The notes: generated from the letters alone by a model not told the origin. DNA of 64,000 nucleotides from Sphingomicrobium marinum (GCF_026157105.1 NZ_JANPVQ010000001.1:799501-863500); one strand, 5' to 3'; positions 29,361 to 37,357 are shown, numbered from the stretch's first letter. Made by a program: numbers and translations.

Positions 29361-29669
29361 ATGGCCGATGATGTAGACTCCAAGCCGAAGCATAACTGGA
29401 TCGCATACCCGCCACGCAAGCGCCGCAAGTATGGCGTGAAGCCGAAAATGCGAGCGACAGTGCGAAACGAAGAGCCGGCGTGTCGGCTGTGTGGAGCGCC
29501 AACTGAAGAGATCGACCATATTGTGCCCAAATGCCTGGGCGGCGGTGATGAAAGGTCCAATCTCCAGGGCATTTGCAAGCCGTGTCATCTGACGAAATCG
29601 GCTGGCGAGGCGAACTTCATGCGCTGGCACGTTTACCGGCCAAAGAAGCGGGCTGAAGGCAATGGGTAA
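29361..29669 (+). CDS. HNH endonuclease
   Basis: The 102-aa protein carries a complete HNH/zinc motif: CRLC (41-44), DHIVP with His53, GGDERSNLQGICKPCH with Asn67 and C72/C75/H76. Small HNH proteins of this type are usually next to the terminase of HK97-like phages and assist DNA packaging. Here it lies between the AlpA-like gene and the replication-type gene and overlaps the latter by 8 nt. ATG 29361 follows TTGGAGGTG; the open frame upstream is probably non-coding. Confidence 0.85.
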   Translation: MADDVDSKPKHNWIAYPPRKRRKYGVKPKMRATVRNEEPACRLCGAPTEEIDHIVPKCLGGGDERSNLQGICKPCHLTKSAGEANFMRWHVYRPKKRAEGNG

Positions 29670-30300
29670 GCGGAAGAGCCAACCCCGCGACAAAGCCGAC
29701 TTGTGCGGCGGGAGATTCATCGGACTGCCGACAGTGGTGGCCGACTCCCCAGCGTATGTCGCGCTACCGCCCTACGAACGCGCGGTTTTGCTGGAGATCA
29801 TGCGAGCTTTCAACGGACACAACAACGGCAACATCGTGCTTAGCTATCGGCAGATTGGGGAGCGTTTGGGCAGTGTAAACAATCGGCGGATCGCCAAGGC
29901 GATGGGAAAGCTAATTGTGCATGGCCTCATTGCTGAGCCTAAGCCGCAGTCATGGACCGAGCGCCGCGCCCGTGAGTATCGGCTGACGTTCATTAGCACT
30001 CATGACAAGCGCGGATTGCCCATCCCGGCGACGAACGAATATCGCCATTGGAATCCCTGCGAAATGAAGAAGCAGGGTGACGCTATGTCACCAGAGCCCC
30101 CCCCAACTGGTGACGCTAATTCACCAGAGGCAAAAGCGACTGGTGACGCTCAGACACCAAGCGCCGTTGATTTTTCCGAGTTTTGCGTTGAGCCGCCAAA
30201 TCCATCTGGTGACGTAGAAACACCTCTTATAATTAAGCCATACGTAGTCGGGAAATGCTGCGACCAGCGAGACCCAGTGGAAATGGGGGTGGGCGCATGA
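29662..30300 (+). CDS. Winged-helix replication-initiator-like protein with internal iterons
   Basis: The 212-aa protein has an N-terminal winged-helix region (about 35-112: LPPYERAVLLEIMRAFNGHNNGNIVLSYRQIGERLGSVNNRRI...), as in phage replication proteins. A Pro-rich linker (about 136-187) repeats an 11-residue unit, TGDAxSPExxx, at residues 139, 150, 161 and, after a double step, 183. In DNA these are GGTGAC...CACC inverted repeats, the arrangement seen in lambda O. The C-terminus is Cys-containing and short. Function as initiator is inferred from architecture and location. Confidence 0.65.
   Translation: MGKRKSQPRDKADLCGGRFIGLPTVVADSPAYVALPPYERAVLLEIMRAFNGHNNGNIVLSYRQIGERLGSVNNRRIAKAMGKLIVHGLIAEPKPQSWTERRAREYRLTFISTHDKRGLPIPATNEYRHWNPCEMKKQGDAMSPEPPPTGDANSPEAKATGDAQTPSAVDFSEFCVEPPNPSGDVETPLIIKPYVVGKCCDQRDPVEMGVGA
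30076..30224. repeat. Four iteron-like inverted repeats, candidate replication origin
   Basis: Units of 17 bp, GGTGAC-N5-(GTCACC), start at 30076 (perfect palindrome arms), 30109, 30142 and 30208, so the spacing is 33, 33 and 66 nt. The left arm GGTGAC is invariant; the right arm always ends CACC. An AT-rich stretch (CCTCTTATAATTAAG) follows the fourth unit. This resembles lambda ori, where iterons plus an AT-rich DNA-unwinding element lie inside the initiator gene. Confidence 0.6.
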
Positions 30301-30305
30301 TCGGC

Positions 30306-30572
30306 TCAGTCTCGCGTCTCTTCATAGATGCTGCCTCTGCAATTCAGCCCACACTCGAATGTCGCATTATCGGGTTCGTCGAGAGATTGAATTCGAGACT
30401 GGGCGGCGGCGCGGCATTGCTCAAAAGTCTCGTAGGTGCCGATGGCCTGCCAGTCGGCCAAGTTGTGCTGGTTCGGATAAACGAAGCCTTCCCAACGATC
30501 AGGCTCGAACAATTCGCAAGCCGAAAGCCCAATCAGGCTCACGAACAACATGGCGCGTTGACCGTTCCTCAT
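30306..30572 (-). CDS. Small lipoprotein on the opposite strand of the island
   Basis: From ATG 30572 (GGGGGA upstream) the 88-aa precursor has a lipobox LSAC at Cys19 (MRNGQRAMLFVSLIGLSAC) and a short Trp/Tyr-containing mature part with two further cysteines near the end (FECGLNC). It is encoded against the direction of all other island genes. In a phage-like setting it might be a superinfection-exclusion or surface lipoprotein, but this is inference. Confidence 0.6.
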   Translation of the reverse strand: MRNGQRAMLFVSLIGLSACELFEPDRWEGFVYPNQHNLADWQAIGTYETFEQCRAAAQSRIQSLDEPDNATFECGLNCRGSIYEETRD

Positions 30573-30582
30573 TTGTTCCCCC

Positions 30583-30795
30583 ATGGCAGTTGCCGATATG
30601 AAAGCAGTCGGACGAGTCGTTGTCATTATCGAATTCGACGCGGACGCGGTGCAATGGCTGCGCGTCGAGCAGATTCGGCATCTCGAATATCATGTCGGCA
30701 GATTGTTGACTGGCGAGGAGACAGCCGAGAGCGAGTGGACCCATTTGGGCTACCGCGTGGCTATCGAGCCGGACATGGACCAAGGCGACGATTAG
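30583..30795 (+). CDS. Possible small protein, 70 aa
   Basis: Unrecognised acidic protein (MAVADMKAVGRVVVIIEFDADAVQWLRVEQIRHLEYHVG...). It lies divergent to the lipoprotein gene with only 10 nt between start codons, and no clear ribosome binding site is visible. Composition looks coding, so I list it at low confidence. Confidence 0.4.
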   Translation: MAVADMKAVGRVVVIIEFDADAVQWLRVEQIRHLEYHVGRLLTGEETAESEWTHLGYRVAIEPDMDQGDD

Positions 30796-31005
30796 GGGGT
30801 GGGTCTGCGCCGAAACCGCACGAATGCGGAACCCGAACCGGCGGAAACTTCGCCGCGCCACGGTTGAGACTTCGGGTCAAGGGGGAGGGGCGAGACTGGG
30901 TAGGTGCAACCGTAAACCGCACCCGGTCCAACGGTGCATCGCTAACTCAACAAAAAACCATTTTCAGCCCGCTTTACGCGCGGGCGCACGCGCGAGGAGA
31001 ATATA

Positions 31006-31266
31006 ATGAACACTGGCAACCTAACCGCTGAGCAAGCCGTCGAGCACGGCCATCAATTTACTATGGCCAACTTCGAGATGGCCCGCCGCCGGGATTGGAC
31101 ACAAGGCGATCTTCTGGCCGTCACCACCACCATGTTTGCCGATGTTGTTGGTCACAACTTCGGAAAGGTTGGCGGGATCAACTATTTGCGAGACCTGGCC
31201 GACGAACTTGAGCGCGGCGAGTTTGGCAACAATCCTATTCAGATTGAGCCAAAGCCTGACGCTTGA
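31006..31266 (+). CDS. Hypothetical island protein, 86 aa
   Basis: An AGGAG sequence about 10 nt before ATG 31006 supports the start. The protein is soluble, with helical stretches (NLTAEQAVEHGHQFTMANFEMARRRDWTQGDLLAVTTTMFADVVGHNFG, C-terminal INYLRDLADELERGEF). No family recognised. It lies upstream of the capsid gene after a 210-nt GC-rich non-coding region. Confidence 0.6.
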   Translation: MNTGNLTAEQAVEHGHQFTMANFEMARRRDWTQGDLLAVTTTMFADVVGHNFGKVGGINYLRDLADELERGEFGNNPIQIEPKPDA

Positions 31267-31457
31267 CTTTTCGAGAATTTTCAGCTATGGACGGCTTTCA
31301 TAACGCGTCGGAACCGAAACGGCAAGGCCTAGTTTCCCCGTTTCCCGGCAAAGTGACCCCCTCCGCACCTAGTGGCGGAACGAGGCACCGGCATTCGCAA
31401 ACCACTTTCAACAGTGGCGGCGGGCTGGTGCCTGTCGTCTTTTCGGGGGACCGATAA
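31263..31457 (+). CDS. Possible small ORF before the capsid gene
   Basis: TTG at 31263 (or ATG 31287) opens a frame of 64 (56) residues that overlaps the preceding stop and shares one base with the capsid ATG (TAATG). No recognisable domain; Ser/Gly/Pro-rich. It could be a translational coupling leader for the capsid gene or a chance frame. Confidence 0.25.
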   Translation: MTFREFSAMDGFHNASEPKRQGLVSPFPGKVTPSAPSGGTRHRHSQTTFNSGGGLVPVVFSGDR

Positions 31458-32872
31458 TGATTCTACAGGATTTTGACGAACGCGACTTAGAGGTTGCGGA
31501 CATCGCATTGCGCGGCATTGGTAGCAAATTGCCAACGGGCAAGAGCGGGGATTTTGACACTCGCAGCGCGGAATGGCGACAGCTTCATTCCGTTCGTTCG
31601 CAGATCAAGATGGCAGCGCGCAAAACGCTCGATGCAGTTAAGAAAAGCGACGAAGAGCGGGAATGCAAGAAGCTGGAAAACGCCCATGACATCCTCATGG
31701 CGATGTATGACGAAGTGCAAGCCGAGATGGACTTGCGCGACAGCTTCGACAAAAAGACGCCCCTTACTGCCGATGAACGCCGTATTCCGGGCGCGTCCGG
31801 CGAGTGCATGGGCGACGGCAGTGACGTTCGGACGCGCTTTGATGACGAAGCCGAGATTTGGCAGACCCGCGATGGCAAGCGCATTCAGGTTTTGAAGCCT
31901 GAAGAGCGTTACATCGACAGCGCGACCGGGCAATACAACGGCCCGCGTTTTGGCCAGATCATCCGTGCGATGGTTACTGGCCCGCGCGACGATGCCGAGC
32001 GTCGTGCCCTTTCGGAAGGCACTGACAGCGCGGGTGGCTTCACCGTCCCGACGCCATTGGCGGCTTGGTACATCGACAAGCTCCGCAAAGCTTCGGTCGT
32101 TGTGCGCGCTGGCGCTCGCACCGTCCCGATGGAAAGCGAAACGCTGGCGATCGCACGGCTTGAAAGCGATCCAGTCATGGCATGGCGCGTTGAAAATGCG
32201 GCGATCACGCAAAACGATGTGACCTTCGGCGCAGTGTCGCTCCAGGCTAAGTCGCTTGCAGGTTCGATCAAGGTTTCACGCGAACTGCTTGACGATAGCT
32301 TGAACGTGGCGCGTATTCTCGAAAACGCGTTCATTCAATCAGCAGCGCTGGAATTTGACCGCGCGTGCCTTTTTGGCAGCGGTAGTTCTAACGAGCCGAC
32401 CGGGCTAAAAAATATCAGCGGCATCAACTCCGTTTCGATGGGCACGAATGGCGCGGCTCCGTCCGACTATGACAAGATCATCGACACGATCTACGAATTG
32501 CAGGCGGATAACGCGGGCGATCCCACGGCGATGATCTGGAGCCCGCGCACGGCGCGCGACTATGCCAAGCTGAAGGATGCGGACAACAACCCGCTTCGCG
32601 TTCCCGAAATGGTGGCGAGCGTGCCCAAGCTAGCGACGAATGCTGTGCCGGTTGATGAAACCGAAGGCACGGCAACCGATGCCAGCTCGATCCTGATGGG
32701 CGACTTCAGCCGAATGCTGATCGGGCTTCGCACGAACGTGCGCCTGGAAGCCAACCCCTACATCTATCAGGAAAACCACCAGATCGGCTTTTTCTGCTGG
32801 ATGCGCGGAGACGTGCAGGTTGAACACGCGGTTAGCTTCGCTGAACTGACGGGCAATATCCCGCCAGCCTAA
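31457..32872 (+). CDS. HK97-fold phage major capsid protein
   Basis: The 471-aa protein is a phage-type major capsid protein. The N-terminal part (about 1-120) is helical and charged like the HK97 delta scaffolding domain (QIKMAARKTLDAVKKSDEERECKKLENAHDIL). The capsid core starts near residue 190: ALSEGTDSAGGFTVPTPLAAWYIDKLR, VENAAITQNDVTFG, SLAGSIKVSRELLDDS, FDRACLFGSGSSNEPTGL, and the C-terminal NHQIGFFCWMRGDVQVEHAVSFAELTG. No protease, portal or terminase gene is adjacent. Confidence 0.92.
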   Translation: MILQDFDERDLEVADIALRGIGSKLPTGKSGDFDTRSAEWRQLHSVRSQIKMAARKTLDAVKKSDEERECKKLENAHDILMAMYDEVQAEMDLRDSFDKKTPLTADERRIPGASGECMGDGSDVRTRFDDEAEIWQTRDGKRIQVLKPEERYIDSATGQYNGPRFGQIIRAMVTGPRDDAERRALSEGTDSAGGFTVPTPLAAWYIDKLRKASVVVRAGARTVPMESETLAIARLESDPVMAWRVENAAITQNDVTFGAVSLQAKSLAGSIKVSRELLDDSLNVARILENAFIQSAALEFDRACLFGSGSSNEPTGLKNISGINSVSMGTNGAAPSDYDKIIDTIYELQADNAGDPTAMIWSPRTARDYAKLKDADNNPLRVPEMVASVPKLATNAVPVDETEGTATDASSILMGDFSRMLIGLRTNVRLEANPYIYQENHQIGFFCWMRGDVQVEHAVSFAELTGNIPPA

Positions 32873-32878
32873 TCGTGT

Positions 32879-32976
32879 AGCGGGGCGTTACCCCCGCTTC
32901 ATGGGCGGCTTGTTAGGTTCATCGGGCCGCCCTGCTCCGTGGCGGCGGGGGCGATTTTCTCCACGGCTCCGCCGCC
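32879..32976 (+). terminator. GC hairpin cluster after the capsid gene
   Basis: Three successive hairpins follow the capsid stop: AGCGGGG...CCCCGCT (32879-32898), GGGCGGC (32903-32909) with GCCGCCC (32926-32932), and GGCGGC (32941-32946) with GCCGCC (32971-32976). T-runs are weak, so termination would be partly Rho-dependent. The cluster separates phage-like genes from the cargo block. Confidence 0.45.
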
Positions 32977-33155
32977 CATTCTAGCGGATTTTTCCGCGTT
33001 TGATGTTTGGCCAGCTTTCGATCTAGTCTCGAGGAATCGATGCAATCTACAAAGACTTGCAACTGTCAAATTGATCACAAATCTGGTATGTAAACTGAGA
33101 TTAGGAAGCGTCATGGTTGGTTAATCGTGCCGCACGATTGGCTTGCGATCTAAGG

Positions 33156-34055
33156 ATGAAGAGAATGCATCTCCTGATGAAACCCATAGTCCTCTTGCTA
33201 GTGATTTTGACGGTTTCCTTTGCATTCGGCGCGGTTTCGTTTGGTTCGAATTCCAAGACCAACGCGTCGTTGAGTCAGACTGGTGCTCCTTGCGACGCAT
33301 CAAAGGTCATCGGTCGATGCTCTGCCACGATCTCAAAGGTGAATAATTGGGCGCGAATAACTTCGAGCACAAACGATTGCTCTGTTGTGGATTGGTACCT
33401 TGGCCCGCAGCCTCAGACTACCGTCGTGCGTGGTGGTAGTGAACAAGTCGAACTCTTACTCAGCTCCGAAAATTCCGATTTGAGCGTAGCGTCCTGTCGC
33501 ATCGTTGAGACGTTAGATAGTGCCGACTACGGCAATCGCATGATCGAAGTGCCTGCAAAGTGTTATTGCGGTCCCGGCAACTCTCAGACGGTTTATGTAA
33601 GTGTACCCGAGAACTCCACTCCAGAAGAGCGGCAGTCATATGGCGAGAGGGCCTGCGCACCATTTACGCAAAGATGCCAAGCCAATGCGCGATTAAATGA
33701 GCCCAACGAGGATCGGTTGTCGAGAAATGGCAATTCACAAGCTTGCGATGCGGCCGTTCAAAAGTTCCAGAGTGGATGGAGATCGATGGCATCAGCAATG
33801 AGCAACCTACAGAACGCATCGAGAGCCATTTCATCCGGGGGTGGCGGCGTGGGTGCATATTGTCAGGCAGCACGCAGTACCGCCGCCCAATATAGACAGT
33901 TGGTGCCGCAAACGCTTCAGGCGGGCAATGAGGCACGACAACTATGCCGCGGAAGGGAAGGTTATGAAAATCTTCTGCGAAATATCGAAGACGTTAGAAA
34001 TGCTGCCGGTAATCCCGATAGGCACGTACAGAACTGCATCAGTTCTGGTCACTAG
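33156..34055 (+). CDS. Secreted Cys-rich hypothetical protein
   Basis: Unknown function. From ATG 33156 (an ATG at 33165 is the alternative) the 299-aa precursor begins with a signal peptide (MHLLMKPIVLLLVILTVSFAFGAVSFG). The mature protein contains several cysteines (GAPCDASKVIGRC, AKCYCGPGN, GERACAPFTQRCQAN), a Ser/Asn-rich middle and a C-terminal helical part. Disulfide bonding in the periplasm is likely. It is the first gene of the island cargo block. Confidence 0.6.
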   Translation: MKRMHLLMKPIVLLLVILTVSFAFGAVSFGSNSKTNASLSQTGAPCDASKVIGRCSATISKVNNWARITSSTNDCSVVDWYLGPQPQTTVVRGGSEQVELLLSSENSDLSVASCRIVETLDSADYGNRMIEVPAKCYCGPGNSQTVYVSVPENSTPEERQSYGERACAPFTQRCQANARLNEPNEDRLSRNGNSQACDAAVQKFQSGWRSMASAMSNLQNASRAISSGGGGVGAYCQAARSTAAQYRQLVPQTLQAGNEARQLCRGREGYENLLRNIEDVRNAAGNPDRHVQNCISSGH

Positions 34056-34182
34056 CGAACAATGTAATTCCGGCGCATCGATGCCGATAGTCTCGACATA
34101 GAACATTCACGCAGAATACGTTGACGAAAGTTCAATTCCCATTTCTATACGATGCTGCCGGATCGAAGAGGGGAGAGTCGGC

Positions 34183-34497
34183 TTGTTGCGTTATTTTCTG
34201 CTCGTGCTTGGTTTGCCGGTGGCCATGGTCGTTGCTTTGCCATCAGCGCCCCTTTCGGCCCATCCTGGCGGCCTCAACAAAGAGGGCTGCCATAACAATC
34301 GACAAACCGGCGGTTATCATTGCCATCGGAAGGCGTCGGCTCCAGCGCCACAGCGGGCCATCCCAAACACCGGCACACAAAGATCATTCAAAAATTGTAG
34401 CGAAGCGCGTGCCGCTGGTGCTGCTCCAGTTCGGCGCGGTGATCCAGGATATGGACCGCATCTGGATCGCGATAACGACGGCATTGGCTGCGAATAA
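34183..34497 (+). CDS. Secreted YHYH plus Excalibur calcium-binding protein
   Basis: TTG start (GGGGAGAG upstream) gives a 104-aa precursor with signal peptide LRYFLLVLGLPVAMVVALPSAPLSAHP. A YHYH-type motif follows (GGLNKEGCHNNRQTGGYHCHR), then a C-terminal Excalibur domain (NCSEARAAGAAPVRRGDPGYG, LDRDNDGIGCE) with the DxDxDG calcium-binding loop. In other proteins this pairing accompanies extracellular nucleases; no nuclease is fused here, but a nuclease-like gene lies downstream. Confidence 0.8.
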   Translation: MLRYFLLVLGLPVAMVVALPSAPLSAHPGGLNKEGCHNNRQTGGYHCHRKASAPAPQRAIPNTGTQRSFKNCSEARAAGAAPVRRGDPGYGPHLDRDNDGIGCE

Positions 34498-34508
34498 GGG
34501 GCATTGAA

Positions 34509-35438
34509 ATGACAAACCATTTAGTTCCGGCGATCGTCGCAATCGGATTGATCGTCTTTCCTTCGGCTGCGAATGCAGATGAATACCATGCAGTAACGCC
34601 GTCCGGCGCTACGGAAATGCTATTCGACGTTCCAGCAGCAAAGACATCCAGCAACATCGCAAATCACTGCATGAATGCGAAGTTCACAGTAATTTCATCG
34701 GCAGAAAATTCGGTCGTGTGCGAAATTCCGATGAATATGGGGCAGCAAGTTTTAGGCCAGCTTCTACTTGGCAACAGTTATTCCACCACGCCAAAGACTT
34801 TTTATCGATTCAACATCGCTACGATTGACGAGGTCTCCCGCGTTCAAGCGACTGGATGGATGGAAACCCAGATGGCTTTCGGTCAGATTCAGAGACAGGA
34901 ATTCAACGGACCGGAATTTCATAATGCTGCTATGACTTTTCTTGAAGGCGCAGGCGGCCGACATCCACCCGGCACAACTTTCCCCAATCACGCTGTGATG
35001 GGGGTAACGTTTTCAAATCAGCCGCGCACAAAACAGGGCGCGATGATCGATACGGTTGCTGAAGGTAGCGCTGCTGAAATTGCCGGTATTAAACCCGGTG
35101 ATCGCCTTTATCGCGTTGCGGGCGAGAAGATCAAAGATCTTGGTGACTTGCTCGACGGAGCTGCAAAAGGTGCAGATCGCAATGAATACGAAGTTGAGAT
35201 TTATCGCGACGGCAAGCGGATGAAGGTCATGCTTCAAAGAAAGTTCCGTGATGCAGTGGTGGCACCCGCCCTTCCAGCCGTTCCCCAGCCGGTGGTCGAT
35301 CAAGCACCAACTGTTGCAAGTGCGTCACCTCTCTCGTTAGCGGATGAATTGGCAAAGTTTGCAAAACTTCGCGACGACGGAATAATTTCAGATGAGGAAT
35401 TCGAGACGCAGAAGGCCAAATTACTTTCGTCTGATTGA
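34509..35438 (+). CDS. Periplasmic PDZ and SHOCT domain protein
   Basis: A 309-aa precursor with signal peptide (MTNHLVPAIVAIGLIVFPSAANA). The middle part includes a PDZ domain around residues 160-245 (VMGVTFSNQPRTKQGAMIDTVAEGSAAEIAGIKPGDRLYRVAGEKIKDLGDLL), and the C-terminal 35 residues are a SHOCT motif (LADELAKFAKLRDDGIISDEEFETQKAKLL). No protease domain is present. SHOCT proteins often oligomerise or bind other envelope proteins. It follows the Excalibur gene after 11 nt. Confidence 0.7.
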   Translation: MTNHLVPAIVAIGLIVFPSAANADEYHAVTPSGATEMLFDVPAAKTSSNIANHCMNAKFTVISSAENSVVCEIPMNMGQQVLGQLLLGNSYSTTPKTFYRFNIATIDEVSRVQATGWMETQMAFGQIQRQEFNGPEFHNAAMTFLEGAGGRHPPGTTFPNHAVMGVTFSNQPRTKQGAMIDTVAEGSAAEIAGIKPGDRLYRVAGEKIKDLGDLLDGAAKGADRNEYEVEIYRDGKRMKVMLQRKFRDAVVAPALPAVPQPVVDQAPTVASASPLSLADELAKFAKLRDDGIISDEEFETQKAKLLSSD

Positions 35439-35457
35439 TTATCGCCGGAGCGCGCTG

Positions 35458-35883
35458 ATGCTACCGTTTTTCATTGCTCTTCAAGTCGTTCAGTCCGGCA
35501 CGACATTTCAATGCACGCCTATAGCAGTCTGGGATGGTGACGGACCAATTTGGTGCGCTGAAGGCCCAAGAGTGCGCCTTGCCGGTGTTGCAGCACGAGA
35601 GATGGACGAAACGTGCAATCCTGGCCACCCATGCCCCAACACGTCGGGACGCGAGGCTCGTGATTACCTCGTGGAGTTGCTCGGCGGCGCGAAAGGATCG
35701 TTGCGCCACGGCCATATAACGGTACGCGCTAACAGTATGACTTGTTTGTCGGATGGATCAGCTGGCGGCAATCGAACCGCTGCTTGGTGCACGCTATCAG
35801 ATGGCCGCGATCTTAACTGCGCTATGGTGCAAGGTCCAGCCGTTGCGTGGCCAAGATACTGGCGCGATCATCGCTGCGATTGA
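35458..35883 (+). CDS. Small exported thermonuclease-like (SNase-type) protein
   Basis: From ATG 35458 (CGGAG upstream) the 141-aa product has a short hydrophobic N-terminus and an SNase-like core: CTPIAVWDGDGPIWCAEG, RVRLAGVAAREMD, and C-terminal CAMVQGPAVAWPRYWRDHRC. Family members cut nucleic acids with Ca2+; whether the three catalytic residues are all present cannot be confirmed by eye. The reading frame also runs upstream into the PDZ gene, which is not expected to be used. Confidence 0.7.
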   Translation: MLPFFIALQVVQSGTTFQCTPIAVWDGDGPIWCAEGPRVRLAGVAAREMDETCNPGHPCPNTSGREARDYLVELLGGAKGSLRHGHITVRANSMTCLSDGSAGGNRTAAWCTLSDGRDLNCAMVQGPAVAWPRYWRDHRCD

Positions 35884-36018
35884 TGGATCCCGCTGCTGTG
35901 GTGGATCTGGTTTGCGAAACCCCAGCGGTCCTGTAGGCCGCGCAAGGGCTTCGATACGGGCAGCAACCCGGTTGACCCAGCATTTCCTTGAGCGAATGGT
36001 CGATGAAGGAGGGCCACA

Positions 36019-36375
36019 ATGCTTTTATCACTAGTCGCGTTCTTGTTGCAGCCAGTCGACCCAAGTCTAGAGGATGCTGGAACTTCGGCTCGCGAATTTT
36101 TGGATCAGCACGATGCGGGCGGCGAAGAAGCGGGGTTCAACTTGCTCTATCTACATGGGGTGTCACAAGGGTTGAGTTGGGCGAACGTCGCAATGGAGAT
36201 GGACGGAAAACAACCGATCTATTGTCCTCCAGAAAACCTCACAATCACAGTAGATCAGAACGTCCAAATCTTACGAGATCACACCGACAACAATCCCGAG
36301 ATCGAGGATTTTCCTGTGGCATTGGTCTTCTTGCTCGCGGTCGAGAACGTATTCCCCTGCGAGGGCAGTGGGTAA
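36019..36375 (+). CDS. Rap1a/Tai-like immunity-domain protein
   Basis: 118 aa with a hydrophobic N-terminus (MLLSLVAFLLQPVDP) and sequence of Rap1a/Tai type: GFNLLYLHGVSQGLSWANVA, CPPENLTITVDQNVQIL, VALVFLLAVENVFPC. This family includes immunity proteins to Tae4/Ssp amidases of type VI secretion, but most members are of unknown role. No toxin gene is next to it. GAAGGAGGG before the ATG supports the start. Confidence 0.65.
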   Translation: MLLSLVAFLLQPVDPSLEDAGTSAREFLDQHDAGGEEAGFNLLYLHGVSQGLSWANVAMEMDGKQPIYCPPENLTITVDQNVQILRDHTDNNPEIEDFPVALVFLLAVENVFPCEGSG

Positions 36376-36496
36376 AAGAATCGCTCAGAGCTAGGGGCCA
36401 GGAGCGCGCTGGTAATTGCGGCTCAAATAGCTACGATGCTGTCGCCATCGACAACGAAGATTGCGGGGCAATCTGCGATCATCATAGGGCGATTAT

Positions 36497-36826
36497 ATGC
36501 GAGTATTCTTGGTAATTAGTATACTAGCTCTGGCCGGTTGTGAGACGGAGCCGGAACCGGAGCCCGTCACGCTATATCGGAACTCCGAATTCGACCCATC
36601 GATGCGCGTGCAATTCGCCTCGTTCAACACCGGCGAAGGTGAGCGATATGATCTTAGTAACTGCGCAATGGTGGCAAGGGCGCTGAATGCTAACCTGCAA
36701 GCAATGCTAGCATCGAATGACGCGGACCCTAGGCCCGACTTAGGTTTTTGGTGTGAGGTTGGTCCGTTCGATCCTGGGGGCAGCGTTCCAGTCCTTGAAA
36801 GCGAATTCCCGACGGGTGTGCGCTAG
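36497..36826 (+). CDS. Small lipoprotein
   Basis: 109-aa precursor with lipobox LAGC at Cys15 (MRVFLVISILALAGCETEP), followed by a Glu/Pro linker and a domain with two cysteines (SNCAMVARALNANLQ, FWCEVGPFDPGG). Function unknown. Predicted outer-membrane or periplasm-anchored. Confidence 0.6.
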   Translation: MRVFLVISILALAGCETEPEPEPVTLYRNSEFDPSMRVQFASFNTGEGERYDLSNCAMVARALNANLQAMLASNDADPRPDLGFWCEVGPFDPGGSVPVLESEFPTGVR

Positions 36827-36907
36827 CGACAAATTCAATTCCTCACCGATCATCGTCTTGATGTTTGGCAATTGGCGACGAACACAGATCACGCTAGCTT
36901 CCTGCAC

Positions 36908-37357
36908 ATGACAAGTGGAAACACAAATAAGACCCAGGCGGATCATTTGCGATCCGATGCTGAGCAGCGGCTAGAGTTCCAGCATCAATACACGCTCGCA
37001 GGACTCAAAACACTGCAGTTAATAAATGGCGGCGCCATACTAGCCTTGCTGACGTACGCCGGTAATGGCGGTACGGCTGATGTGTCTAACTTCAAGGTCG
37101 CGTTTGCGCTCTATGCAGCGGGTCTTGTCTTGGTGACGCTAGCTTATCTCGCGGCTTATGCTTCTCAAGGTGCATATATGAGCGACTCTGGCATTCGAGC
37201 CATTGAGTATGATGGCATGAAAGCGGTGTCTGAAAAAAGCGCCGACGAATATGAAGCGATTGGGAATAATTCCGTGAAAGCGTCGGTTGGGTTGGTCTTG
37301 GCAAGTTTGGCGAGCTTTATTGGGGGCTCCTATGCAGCATTCCTAGGAATTTTCTAG
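36908..37357 (+). CDS. Small membrane protein
   Basis: 149 aa from ATG 36908; an in-frame TTG at 36872 is another possible start and neither has a clear ribosome binding site. A polar, charged N-terminus (DHLRSDAEQRLEFQHQYTLAGL) is followed by about three transmembrane segments: LINGGAILALLTYAG, FALYAAGLVLVTLAYLAAYAS and VGLVLASLASFIGGSYAAFLGIF. Unknown function. It is the last island gene before attR. Confidence 0.6.
   Translation: MTSGNTNKTQADHLRSDAEQRLEFQHQYTLAGLKTLQLINGGAILALLTYAGNGGTADVSNFKVAFALYAAGLVLVTLAYLAAYASQGAYMSDSGIRAIEYDGMKAVSEKSADEYEAIGNNSVKASVGLVLASLASFIGGSYAAFLGIF

Noticed and set aside
30255-31031. 258-codon plus-strand frame across the lipoprotein and small-protein genes
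   Set aside because: Overlaps better supported genes in other frames, has no ribosome binding site, and the product is compositionally random (Arg/Ser/Gly-rich).
35988-36515. 175-codon frame overlapping the Rap1a/Tai-like gene
   Set aside because: Mostly another frame of a recognisable gene; Arg/Ser-rich; no domain.
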